IMG/VR virus record: IMGVR_UViG_3300043446_001712
Span: 1 to 26,556 of that record
Reading direction: 5' to 3' (one strand)
Length of the DNA stretch: 26,556 bases
DNA from: a virus
The notes under the pieces are model-generated. The model ran no database searches. It was given only the letters and a program-made list of their open reading frames with translations, and was not told the origin of the DNA. The position numbers and the translations under genes are program-made. Shown one piece after another: positions 4,791 to 12,347 of the stretch. Each line of letters opens with the position of its first letter. Position 1 is the first letter of the stretch.

Positions 4791-5243
4791 TTATAAAGTA
4801 ATGTCTTCCATACCTGCAGTTCTGAGTCTGCTAACGTGCCCTAGCATAAAGTTTTTACTTTCTAAACCTTTCATAAGTCCTAACCATTTGTTACGGACCA
4901 AGGCAACTTCATTAATGATAGTTTCAAAATCGATTACTTCATCTTCCCCGTCTACATATTTTTCAGCATCCCTGCTGGTCAATGCCCGGGGATAGTTTTC
5001 TAAATATTTTTGAAAATGACGTTTTCTGATTTTTCTTAATTGTAGATTTAGAAATTGTAACACTGCTTCAATTTCTTGTAGCTGATTAAATCGTTGTTCA
5101 GTTACGCCCGGTAACGATGCAATATTTTTTTCTAAGTTGCCTTTTATGCCACATTCAAATTTTGCCTGCAACAATTCATCTTCATAATAATTTATGAATG
5201 CAGGAATATTACCCATGTCGGAAACAACTTTATTATACCACAT
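4791..5243 (-). CDS. uvsY: UvsY-like recombination mediator (150 aa)
   Basis: UvsY loads the UvsX recombinase onto single-stranded DNA coated with gp32. The protein is helical and charged and of similar length to T4 UvsY (137 aa). Its second half (KYVDGEDEVIDFETIIN, then NKWLGLMKGLESKNFMLGH and SRLRTAGME) follows the T4 C-terminal pattern of an acidic stretch, an aromatic helix, 'LxxxxSRGFxIxHIxxMR' and a short tail. The position two genes downstream of uvsX in the same operon supports the call. The ATG overlaps the stop of the 76-aa gene by one base. There is no enzymatic motif, as expected. Confidence 0.8.
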   Translation of the reverse strand: MWYNKVVSDMGNIPAFINYYEDELLQAKFECGIKGNLEKNIASLPGVTEQRFNQLQEIEAVLQFLNLQLRKIRKRHFQKYLENYPRALTSRDAEKYVDGEDEVIDFETIINEVALVRNKWLGLMKGLESKNFMLGHVSRLRTAGMEDITL

Positions 5244-5473
5244 TATTCTTCGTAGTCTTCGTCGATTTCGTCTTCTTCGTAATTACCAGCGTACTCATCA
5301 AAACTGCGTTTAGTGTAACTGTCTGTTCCACTAAATTCTTTGAGTTCTTTATCATCTAACATATCTACCAAAATGCTCATTAAGTTATCACTAGCTTCTT
5401 GGCGATCTTTCTGTGCTATATATTGTTTAAGTGTTTGATATGTTTCTACTAGAACATCTACTTCAATACTCAT
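5243..5473 (-). CDS. Conserved acidic hypothetical protein between uvsX and uvsY (76 aa)
   Basis: MSIEVDVLVETYQTLKQYI is followed by KDRQEASDNLMSILVDMLDD and a Tyr/Glu/Asp-rich tail ending DEIDEDYEE. A small protein of this pattern sits next to uvsX/uvsY in marine T4-like phages as I recall them. Its function is unknown. The acidic tail could mimic DNA or bind gp32 or UvsX. The stop overlaps the UvsY start by one base, indicating coupled translation. Confidence 0.8.
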   Translation of the reverse strand: MSIEVDVLVETYQTLKQYIAQKDRQEASDNLMSILVDMLDDKELKEFSGTDSYTKRSFDEYAGNYEEDEIDEDYEE

Positions 5474-5476
5474 ATT

Positions 5477-6052
5477 TTATCCTTTATTTCCAAACTGTAA
5501 GTTGGGGTGATCGTTAAACCATTCTCGAGCTGTTTTATAATCTGTATTAAAATGAATACTTAAAGTCCAGCGGTCTCCGGAATTTTCTATCCCGTGTGTT
5601 TTTTGTGTGTCTAATAACCATGCAGTATTTACTTCACTGATATATTTTTCTTTTTTTCCGTCATGTTCAACCCAAGTATAAGCAGAAGAATCTGAATTAT
5701 AAAAAATATAATTTAATGCAGTCTGCATATGCGGAAGATCTATATGTGCGGCGCCATTCCCTTTAATGTAACTTATTTCACCATCATTTGGTTTTATTTC
5801 TTTCATTAAAGACAACATGTCAGTTAACCATGGCATGGTTTTATGTAAAACAATGCCAGATAATCTATACCAATGGTCACTAGGAGTATGTTTGCTGATA
5901 TTGCCCAACGATCCTAACTCGAAGTGTTGTGAATTTCCGTAGCTGTAACTTTCAATTGAATTTTTTTCTAATTTTGATAATTTATGAAATTTATCAATAG
6001 TAGTTTTCCAATCGTGTTCAATTGTCAAAGATACTCTACTAAAATTATGCAT
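5477..6052 (-). CDS. Fe(II)/2-oxoglutarate-type oxygenase (191 aa)
   Basis: The protein shows the facial-triad pattern HxD...H: H103-I-D105 (AAHIDLPHMQTALNYIF), H153 (QKTHGIENSGDRW), and R161 as a candidate 2-oxoglutarate-binding arginine (RWTLSIHF). This order and the predicted beta strands match the Fe(II)/2OG dioxygenase double-stranded beta-helix, close to the aspartyl/asparaginyl hydroxylase-like branch. It would hydroxylate or otherwise oxidise a protein, sugar or nucleic-acid substrate, which I cannot name. It starts on the last base of uvsX and lies between uvsX and the 76-aa gene. Confidence 0.75.
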   Translation of the reverse strand: MHNFSRVSLTIEHDWKTTIDKFHKLSKLEKNSIESYSYGNSQHFELGSLGNISKHTPSDHWYRLSGIVLHKTMPWLTDMLSLMKEIKPNDGEISYIKGNGAAHIDLPHMQTALNYIFYNSDSSAYTWVEHDGKKEKYISEVNTAWLLDTQKTHGIENSGDRWTLSIHFNTDYKTAREWFNDHPNLQFGNKG

Positions 6053-7107
6053 TAGTCTTCGACAACAGTTGTATCAGTAATCCTGTGAGGATTTTTAGTA
6101 AAATCTTCGATGATTTTATCTAAGCTATTATCTTCGTTACGTTCCCATGCTTTACGAAATTGTTTAATAACTGTTCCGTCAGCAAGAGTATACTTAAGAC
6201 TATTTCCTTCTTTAGTAAGAAGTTGTTTAGATTCAAACATATCTACTGCACCGCTATATGGATTCATTCCTGTTTCGTAAGGAATTTTAATTTGAACATT
6301 TTCAAATGGTTTAGCATAGCGTGTTTTCATAATCTTACAAGCGGCACGAATACCTTTGACTTCACTAATCTTGTTACCATCCTCATCCTCTTTGAGTTTG
6401 AGTTTCTTCATAGCAACAACAATAGAACTTGCATAGATAAAACCTTGGCCGCCACTGATCTTGTCGTCAGGGTCAAACATATCTTGGCTAGCGTAGGTGT
6501 GGTTAGTTGCCACTAGGCCAATGTTTAGTGAACCAAACATATTAACACAGTTACGAACCAATGCAGTAAGTGCCTTGGGCTTACGACCCATGTCACCTTT
6601 CATATCACCTGCTTCAAATTGATTCACGTCTGTGGGAGTTAACAACATACCCAAAGAGTCTAATACAAAAAGAACCTTGGGTCTATCGCTCTCTGGCAGA
6701 GTTTTATATTCTTTGACGAACTCGCTGATCATTTTAGCAACGTCGTCAATCATAGCCATATTGAGTTTCAACAACTTGTCTTCACTGGTATCAACGCCCA
6801 AAGCTTTTAACCAATCTTCATCGAGTGCGTTTTCTGTGTCAATTAGGATAACATAAATTCCTTGCTGTTGTGCGTTACGAACAAGATTACCCGAACAGAT
6901 AAAACTTTTACCTGCGCCAGATTCTCCAGCAAAAACTGTAACTTTACCTAACGGAATGCCGCGGTTAAAGTCGCCACTAATAAGATAGTTAAGTGTATAG
7001 TTGCCTGTACTAACCCAATCTGTGGGATCGTTAAATCCGACACTAATGCCATCAATGCTTTTAGTGATGCTTTTACGAAACTTGCTTAGATCAAATGGTT
7101 TAGCCAT
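6052..7107 (-). CDS. uvsX: UvsX RecA-like recombinase (351 aa)
   Basis: UvsX forms filaments on single-stranded DNA and catalyses homologous pairing for phage recombination-dependent replication. Visible features are Walker A GESGAGKS (61-68), the catalytic glutamate region DTEN (E92), Walker B LFVLD (146-150), and ATNHTYASQ plus SGGQGFIYASS in the places of RecA loops L1/L2. Its length is near T4 UvsX (391 aa), a little shorter at the C-terminus. Upstream genes are gp32 and the accessory cassette; uvsY follows two genes later. The start codon overlaps the stop of the 70-aa gene by one base. Confidence 0.96.
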   Translation of the reverse strand: MAKPFDLSKFRKSITKSIDGISVGFNDPTDWVSTGNYTLNYLISGDFNRGIPLGKVTVFAGESGAGKSFICSGNLVRNAQQQGIYVILIDTENALDEDWLKALGVDTSEDKLLKLNMAMIDDVAKMISEFVKEYKTLPESDRPKVLFVLDSLGMLLTPTDVNQFEAGDMKGDMGRKPKALTALVRNCVNMFGSLNIGLVATNHTYASQDMFDPDDKISGGQGFIYASSIVVAMKKLKLKEDEDGNKISEVKGIRAACKIMKTRYAKPFENVQIKIPYETGMNPYSGAVDMFESKQLLTKEGNSLKYTLADGTVIKQFRKAWERNEDNSLDKIIEDFTKNPHRITDTTVVED

Positions 7108-7319
7108 TATTTAATTCCTTTCGTATTTTCTTTAGGTTGCACAACAATATCAGTTCTGCCAATGGCCTGAAGCCATGTGTTTAACCTATGAACTATCGTA
7201 GAATCGTCTTTGGGATTTTCAAAACTGATGTTGCAATCCATGATTGTATCACCAGTACCGTCCTCCCTACTACTGAAACTAAGATTAAAGTTTTCATTAA
7301 TTTTAATTGTTTTTGCCAT
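7107..7319 (-). CDS. Conserved small hypothetical protein upstream of uvsX (70 aa)
   Basis: The protein reads MAKTIKINENFNLSFSSRED and then DCNISFENPKDDSTIVHRLN followed by WLQAIGRTDIVV. It is a small beta-rich protein without catalytic motifs. It has a strong ribosome site (AGGAG, spacing 7) in a leader almost identical to that of gp32 (ATAGGAGAACATT-ATGGC), which suggests shared expression level or regulation. Its stop overlaps the uvsX start. Function unknown. Confidence 0.8.
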   Translation of the reverse strand: MAKTIKINENFNLSFSSREDGTGDTIMDCNISFENPKDDSTIVHRLNTWLQAIGRTDIVVQPKENTKGIK

Positions 7320-7339
7320 AAATGTTCTCCTATAGTTTT

Positions 7340-8497
7340 TTATGCTGATTGTGGTTCTTCATTGTTTATAACATTGTATAAATCTTTAAAAATTCTTTTG
7401 CTGTCTAATCCTCTACGTTGATCCAGTACTGACAATTTATCAATCGACAGTCTGGTATTTTTCTCGTAGGGAGTATTAATGTAGTGTAGCATATTTCGAT
7501 AACCATCTTCAAGAAGATAACCGGGTTTTTGATTGATTCTGTTTTGTAAACTACTCTTTAATGAGTTTAACACATTTTCCGGCAAGTGTCTAATATTTAG
7601 GTATTCAGGAAACAATAATGCCCCAATTACAAAACTATTGTTATGGAACCCCATGCTCTTCAAGAAATCCACACAATCAAATATAGAATTATAGTTTAAT
7701 AAAAAGTGTAACATATTAAACGATATCTTGTGATTTAGATTTTTAATTGTGATTAGATTATCCAAAAAATCCTGCCATGACCCACCGTATCTAATGTATT
7801 CAAATTCTTGCTCGATGGTTTCTACACTCACTATCCAATGCACATTGGGAAACTTACAAACAGCATCGAACACTCTGGTATCCACTTTACTCAAATTAGT
7901 GTTTATTCTAATGTTAGTATTGGGATTCAATTTTTCCAACAACACTAAATTTTCTTTCATTAACAGTGGTTCACCTCCGGCCAAATATACATGTTTAAGT
8001 TGTCCAGCGTGGTCGTAAATGTAGTTTTTAAAATCTGTTACTTGTTGATCGGTTGGTGTCTGATGACTGATTTTTAGTTCGTCACTCCATTTACTACTAA
8101 ACTCTGGACCACAATATACACAAGCAAAATTGCATAGATTTGTCCAACGTACATCTACTGTATTCAAATTAAAATTACCAGGCTGGTATGTACTAGTTGG
8201 TATGTCTTTTAATTCACGTATGTAAAATACACGGTCACTGATGTGATCAAATCCTCGTTTACCACGTTCCAGGTCGTAACAGGTATGACAAGTAGACACT
8301 GGTTGTTGATTAATAATTTGTTGTTGCCGCGGCAGATTGTTATCGACTAATATGGATTCGATTGATTGATCTTTTATATTACCAAGAGGCCCGGCACTAC
8401 GAATACAATTTTTTACTTTACCATCGAAGTTGTACATCATGCCAGTCCAAGGCATAGGACAAAATGTAGGGTTGGTCAGCATGTCTTTGGGTGTCAT
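7340..8497 (-). CDS. Radical SAM protein with N-terminal SPASM/twitch-like cysteines (385 aa)
   Basis: The radical SAM [4Fe-4S] motif is C122-NFA-C126-VY-C129, followed by AGGEPL (173-178), which contacts SAM methionine, and NTNLSK further on. The N-terminus carries a separate cysteine set (CPMPW C13, C31, and CHTC C70/C73) with the 'GxxxxC..GxLGNIKDQSIESI' spacing of twitch/SPASM auxiliary-cluster domains, here placed before rather than after the barrel. Family members modify peptides, proteins or small molecules by radical chemistry; the substrate is unknown. It is the last of five tightly overlapping enzyme genes, its start overlapping the dehydrogenase stop by 4 nt. Confidence 0.88.
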   Translation of the reverse strand: MTPKDMLTNPTFCPMPWTGMMYNFDGKVKNCIRSAGPLGNIKDQSIESILVDNNLPRQQQIINQQPVSTCHTCYDLERGKRGFDHISDRVFYIRELKDIPTSTYQPGNFNLNTVDVRWTNLCNFACVYCGPEFSSKWSDELKISHQTPTDQQVTDFKNYIYDHAGQLKHVYLAGGEPLLMKENLVLLEKLNPNTNIRINTNLSKVDTRVFDAVCKFPNVHWIVSVETIEQEFEYIRYGGSWQDFLDNLITIKNLNHKISFNMLHFLLNYNSIFDCVDFLKSMGFHNNSFVIGALLFPEYLNIRHLPENVLNSLKSSLQNRINQKPGYLLEDGYRNMLHYINTPYEKNTRLSIDKLSVLDQRRGLDSKRIFKDLYNVINNEEPQSA

Positions 8498-9039
8498 TTG
8501 TATATCGGCCCTAGAGAGATATCTGGTATAACTAAATTATTTGCTTGTGCCATGTTTAAAGTATATACCAATACTTTGGCCCAATTATCGACATCAGCTG
8601 CCGGAGGCACTGTTTTATCTTCACTGGTAGCAATGTTTCCCGGACGAACTATAGTAAAATTAACTTTAATTCTTTGATATCTTAATTGTTTTACAGCTTC
8701 TTCCAACGACATTTTTTGTAAACGATACGCGGTCATCTCGATTCCAGGTAGCACGCTCACAGGATCCTGTGTCATTATAGTACTGATAACCATAATATGC
8801 TTACCGGTGCCTTCCCAACGTCGTGCTATTTCAAACAACAATTCAGTCTGAGCATAGCCTGCTTGTGCGTTGTTTATAAACATGTCACAGGTTTCTATTA
8901 GATCTGCTATCTTTGGTATTGCTCGTATATTATGACCAGTGCGTCTGCTTAACCTTAGTACTTCATGACCAAGTGCTTCATACTCATTGCCTAGTGCTTG
9001 TCCTATTCCGGCCGTTCCTCCGGTAATTGCAATTTTCAT
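8494..9039 (-). CDS. Short-chain dehydrogenase/reductase (181 aa)
   Basis: The protein has the classical SDR elements in order: TGGTAGIG (6-13) for the NAD(P) Rossmann fold, FINNAQ (55-59, in place of NNAG), a serine at 86 (VISTIM), and Y105-xxx-K109 (AYRLQK). It ends at 181 aa, shorter than typical ~250-aa SDRs, lacking most of the substrate-binding tail. SRR at 31-33 after the second strand suggests NADP preference. It would oxidise or reduce a hydroxyl/carbonyl group in the same pathway as the flanking radical SAM and oxygenase genes. Both ends overlap their neighbours by 4 nt. Confidence 0.88.
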   Translation of the reverse strand: MKIAITGGTAGIGQALGNEYEALGHEVLRLSRRTGHNIRAIPKIADLIETCDMFINNAQAGYAQTELLFEIARRWEGTGKHIMVISTIMTQDPVSVLPGIEMTAYRLQKMSLEEAVKQLRYQRIKVNFTIVRPGNIATSEDKTVPPAADVDNWAKVLVYTLNMAQANNLVIPDISLGPIYK

Positions 9040-9647
9040 AATAAGTGTATGGGTTCTTTAAAAAACATACCTTGTAAACCTATTCTAGGAAATACAGGAT
9101 TTTCATAAAAGCCAACATCATGTGCAACTTGTCCATTCATAATAATTGGTTCATTTTTTGCAAAATCATGTCTTTCGACTTCATAAAAGTCTTTGTAATC
9201 AAATTGGTAATTGTCATTATCTTTACTGTCAGGATCTCCTGACCGTCTAACCAATGTATTAATATCAATCTGTGGATTTTTTTGAAGATAAAATCTCACA
9301 GATGTTCTTTCCATATTCAGTATGGGCCAGTTTAATTTCCAAACCACTGGAGGCTTGTCTATGTGTATCGGGCAACTAGTTTCCGAAGACACTGGAGAGG
9401 TAGTGGTCCAAGCCAACGTAAAATACATATCCTTAAGAGTTATATTCATGGAAGTAAACCAAGCAACTAATTTAGGATTAGATTTAACAAAATGCGTGAT
9501 GTCTTGATTAAATTTGTCAAGAAAATTGCAGTATTGATAGTTATCGCTTTTAGTAATAAGAGTGGTATACTTATGAACATAATCTATTAGATCATGATTT
9601 ATTTCTTGATAATTTGGACAGTTTAATATTCGATAATATTGACTCAT
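9036..9647 (-). CDS. Fe(II)/2OG-type oxygenase-like protein (203 aa)
   Basis: The likely iron ligands are H95-I-D97 (CPIHIDKPP) and H176 (GQVAHDVGF), with R188 (FPRIGLQGMFF) as the cosubstrate arginine. The same HxD...H...R arrangement occurs in the other oxygenase at 5477-6052, but the sequences differ clearly. No signal peptide. It overlaps the upstream radical SAM gene and the downstream dehydrogenase gene by 4 nt each, so all three are translationally coupled and likely serve one pathway. The catalytic assignment is from motifs only; a cupin-like non-enzymatic fold is less likely. Confidence 0.7.
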   Translation of the reverse strand: MSQYYRILNCPNYQEINHDLIDYVHKYTTLITKSDNYQYCNFLDKFNQDITHFVKSNPKLVAWFTSMNITLKDMYFTLAWTTTSPVSSETSCPIHIDKPPVVWKLNWPILNMERTSVRFYLQKNPQIDINTLVRRSGDPDSKDNDNYQFDYKDFYEVERHDFAKNEPIIMNGQVAHDVGFYENPVFPRIGLQGMFFKEPIHLL

Positions 9648-10585
9648 ACTATTCCCCTTAACGCATTTTGATTTTTCAGAAAGGTATCTAACTCAGTCTG
9701 ATTATTCCTGCCCACTGCTACTTGTCCAGGAATAATATCAAAATATGGTTCTGTCATTGAGTTTACATATTTGACATTTATCGGATCAGGATTTTGTAAT
9801 AAAGCCCAACTGTGTAACAGTTTATGTGTGGCAACAAACTCTTTAATATTTAAAAAATTGCCTATGTTTAAAGCACTGACTGTTGTCCAGGTATTTAGTT
9901 CATATAAATTCATTGACTGATACGCCATTAAATTTGCATAAAATCGATTCCACTTAATAGGCCATCGCACCTTATCGTGTACTTCTTCGATTCCATCCAG
10001 ACTTACAGTTACCGTTACTTTTACACCACGTGCAATCAATGGTTCTAATTCTGTTAACACTGTTGAACAATTTGTATTAATCCTGATACTAGTAATATTA
10101 GATGGCAGATTGGCAAGTATAAATTTATAGTTCTTGCTGGCACTGGGCTCGCCTCCATTGATATCTAAATGAACTACACGGGCTAGGGGCAATCTCCAAA
10201 ATGTATTACTATTATCAATGATAGGATAATCTTTGCTTTTTAAACTTCCAATTTTTGTACTTAGTTGTTCATTGCATGACAGACAAGCACTATTACACAC
10301 ATTGTCCAATACCCCGCCAACAATCAAATAATCTGATTTAGTTTGTTGTTGATCAAAAGAAATCGCATTCAGTCTTATACTGGTTTCATTAACCGCTTCT
10401 GTCTGCTGACACCGCAAACATTCTTTGGGCCAAGTGTCATGTTTAGTTTTGATGTCAGTTAACCAATCACTGGCATCCATTTGTTCTAGCGTAGTAAATC
10501 TGGGAGGATTAACCATATGACCACAACGACTTACTGTCCCGTCGGGATTAAATCTTACAAAATGGTCAAGTCTTGGGCAGTACAT
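9644..10585 (-). CDS. Radical SAM protein, second of the cassette (313 aa)
   Basis: The radical SAM motif is C97-NSA-C101-LS-C104, followed by DINGGEPSAS (141-150), which fits the GGEP motif, and RINTNCS. An N-terminal cysteine set (C3, C21 and CLRC C56/C59) resembles a twitch/SPASM-type auxiliary cluster domain placed in front, the same architecture as the 385-aa enzyme. It is shorter at the C-terminus. The start overlaps the sulfotransferase-like gene by 20 nt and the end overlaps the oxygenase gene by 4 nt. A peptide- or carbohydrate-modifying enzyme is plausible; the substrate is unknown. Confidence 0.87.
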   Translation of the reverse strand: MYCPRLDHFVRFNPDGTVSRCGHMVNPPRFTTLEQMDASDWLTDIKTKHDTWPKECLRCQQTEAVNETSIRLNAISFDQQQTKSDYLIVGGVLDNVCNSACLSCNEQLSTKIGSLKSKDYPIIDNSNTFWRLPLARVVHLDINGGEPSASKNYKFILANLPSNITSIRINTNCSTVLTELEPLIARGVKVTVTVSLDGIEEVHDKVRWPIKWNRFYANLMAYQSMNLYELNTWTTVSALNIGNFLNIKEFVATHKLLHSWALLQNPDPINVKYVNSMTEPYFDIIPGQVAVGRNNQTELDTFLKNQNALRGIV

Positions 10586-11192
10586 GTTCTAAAATATTTT
10601 TATGATTATGTCGATAATATTCTAGCAGTTTGTTCCAAGTAAATTCCTGACCTACAAGATTTAGCAGTATTTGATCTAAGTACAACCACAATTCGATGTC
10701 GTGGTTGTCTTTCATTAATTCTTTTACAAAGTCCGCGTCAGGAGGAATAACCCCTGCTCTAGATTTGATGTCGACCACTGAATCAAAATTTTGAAAATTC
10801 CTAAGACGTATTTTTGCATCAGCACGGAGATATTGTGCAAGATTGGCCAACCAATGAAATTGTGGCAAGTAGTGTGTATTTAAAAATTTATATCTCTTAG
10901 CAAACCAAAGTGCTGTATTAAAGTCTAGCTCAGGATGATCGCGTTGGAGATGCTGAAGGTATGTATTGATTCCGCTTATATATCTATCTCGAGGATTGCG
11001 TATGTATACGTCTACATAATCAAGTGCTTGAATTTCATTATTAGTAAATACCGCAAGATTATCTCTTTTCTGCTGAAGTCTCAGACTGCTATTTCCGTTT
11101 TTTTGAATTAAATAAATCCATTGTTTGTGAAGTGGTATTTCTACCACTTCACAAATATTTGGAAAAAGCTCTGTATCCAGGGCTGTTCGCAT
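10566..11192 (-). CDS. Sulfotransferase-like protein (208 aa)
   Basis: Two PAPS-binding elements are visible: IQKNGNSSLR (29-38), matching the 5'-phosphosulfate loop, and VYIRNPRDRYISG (62-74), matching the 3'-phosphate motif RxPxxRxxS. Total length and the intervening helices fit the small Golgi-type/Sulfotransfer_2 family found in bacteria and phages. It would transfer sulfate from PAPS to a glycan or other acceptor. It opens the five-gene enzyme cassette, and its start overlaps the stop of gp32, so it is read from the gp32 message. Confidence 0.8.
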   Translation of the reverse strand: MRTALDTELFPNICEVVEIPLHKQWIYLIQKNGNSSLRLQQKRDNLAVFTNNEIQALDYVDVYIRNPRDRYISGINTYLQHLQRDHPELDFNTALWFAKRYKFLNTHYLPQFHWLANLAQYLRADAKIRLRNFQNFDSVVDIKSRAGVIPPDADFVKELMKDNHDIELWLYLDQILLNLVGQEFTWNKLLEYYRHNHKNILEHVLPKT

Positions 11193-12193
11193 TACTTCTG
11201 ACGATTACGAATCATTGCCAAAATGTCTTCGGCACGTTGACTAGCAGGTTTGGCTGCTTGTACTGGTGCAGTAACTTCTGGTTGATCATCAACATCAAAA
11301 GGGGGCTCATCATCTGTAACAGACGGGGCAGGTTTAGCGGCTACAGCCTTAACCACTGGGGCAGGTGCAGGACTTTCATCTGCTTTGCTAGCGGCAGAGC
11401 CACCAGTCATACCTGCGGGCTTGTAATAAGCACCCCAAGCTTCCATGTCAAACGGCTCACCATTGACGCTGGCTTCAAACATATCTTTGATAACTTTGAG
11501 TTCAGTGTCTGATGGCTTCTTTGGAAGAAAATCACTTAGATTATACAATCCAAACTTTTCAATGGCTTCCAGCTCTGAAGAAGTCAGAGCCGACTCTTTA
11601 CGTGCCCAGGTACTGGTATTGTAGTCAGCATATCCACCTTTGCTAGTTTTCTTAATACTGAAATCTAGTCCTGCTTCATAATCAGTTGGCAAGTTTTCCA
11701 ACTCTGGATCCATTAAGGCATTCTTAATAAGATTAAAAATTTGTGGGCTGATAATAAAACGACGGATCGGATTATCAGTTGACTTGTCGTCGCTCAACGG
11801 ATTTTCATGCACAAAACCTTGCATGATGTAACTACGCTTCTTCCAATATTTACGACCCATTTCTTCAAGACTTTTATCCTTGAACCAGGTACGAACTTCA
11901 GCAAGAATTGGACAAGCTTCGCCCCACATTTCTACGCAAGGTACTTGCACAAAAGTAGGTTTGCTATCAACTTGACCTTTTACACCTGCAAAAGGCAATT
12001 TAATCATAAGTCGTTCGACCCAGAAAAAATCATTTTTTGTATTTGCGTCTGGAAGGAAACGTACACGAGCTGTAGTACCTTCTGGGATGTTCCAATGGGC
12101 GTAAATGCCATTGTCACCGCCTGATTGGGATCCTTGTCCCTTGTTTTCTTGTGCTTGAAGCTTTGCACGAATTTCTGCTAATGAAGTTGCCAT
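11192..12193 (-). CDS. 32: gp32 single-stranded DNA-binding protein (333 aa)
   Basis: gp32 coats single-stranded DNA during replication, recombination and repair and organises UvsX/UvsY. The N-terminus (SLAEIRAKLQAQENK) corresponds to the cooperativity B-domain. The core has the OB-fold pattern TTARVRFLPD (41-50) and an aromatic/basic region (RKYWKKRSYIMQGFV). T4 gp32 binds zinc through one His and three Cys; here only C86 and C94 are obvious, so the zinc site looks reduced. The C-terminus is Ala/Pro-rich with acidic DDEPPFDVDDQPE but ends in a basic helix (DILAMIRNRQK), unlike the acidic T4 tail. It has a strong ribosome site (AGGAG) and a structured leader (12228-12262). Confidence 0.9.
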   Translation of the reverse strand: MATSLAEIRAKLQAQENKGQGSQSGGDNGIYAHWNIPEGTTARVRFLPDANTKNDFFWVERLMIKLPFAGVKGQVDSKPTFVQVPCVEMWGEACPILAEVRTWFKDKSLEEMGRKYWKKRSYIMQGFVHENPLSDDKSTDNPIRRFIISPQIFNLIKNALMDPELENLPTDYEAGLDFSIKKTSKGGYADYNTSTWARKESALTSSELEAIEKFGLYNLSDFLPKKPSDTELKVIKDMFEASVNGEPFDMEAWGAYYKPAGMTGGSAASKADESPAPAPVVKAVAAKPAPSVTDDEPPFDVDDQPEVTAPVQAAKPASQRAEDILAMIRNRQK

Positions 12194-12227
12194 AATGTTC
12201 TCCTATAAATTTAAGATGGTCTTTATT

Positions 12228-12262
12228 GTGCCTAGATACACAGTACACCGTTGCACTGTATA
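12228..12262 (-). promoter_or_regulatory. Candidate gp32 translational operator (H-type pseudoknot)
   Basis: In the gp32 leader, an 8-bp stem pairs 12255-12262 with 12237-12244 (one G-T) around a 10-nt loop. GTGT in the loop (12245-12248) can pair with GCAC downstream (12228-12231), giving pseudoknot topology. Between it and the AGGAG is an AT-rich unstructured stretch including TTAAATTTAT. T4 gp32 represses its own translation through a leader pseudoknot followed by such single-stranded AU repeats. The second stem is short, so the pseudoknot is tentative. Confidence 0.45.
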
Positions 12263-12309
12263 ACAATATTATTTAGTCTAATTAGATGTAAAATAAAAAT
12301 TTTGTTAAG

Positions 12310-12329
12310 CACAGTTAAGTATAACTGTG
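12310..12329 (-). terminator. Hairpin after the 487-aa gene, possible terminator
   Basis: CACAGTTA and TAACTGTG form an 8-bp stem with a 4-nt loop, about 20-40 nt past the stop at 12348. On the minus strand a T-rich stretch (ATTTTTATTTT) begins about 10 nt further on rather than directly, so termination may be weak. The rest of the 154-nt gap to gp32 holds the candidate gp32 operator. Confidence 0.4.
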
Positions 12330-12347
12330 TCTACAAAAAATATCAAA

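Noticed and set aside
7340-11192. RiPP precursor peptide for the radical SAM enzymes
   Set aside because: The genes overlap or abut so tightly that no extra small frame with a ribosome site fits between them, and none of the window's small proteins looks like a leader-core peptide. A precursor elsewhere is not excluded.
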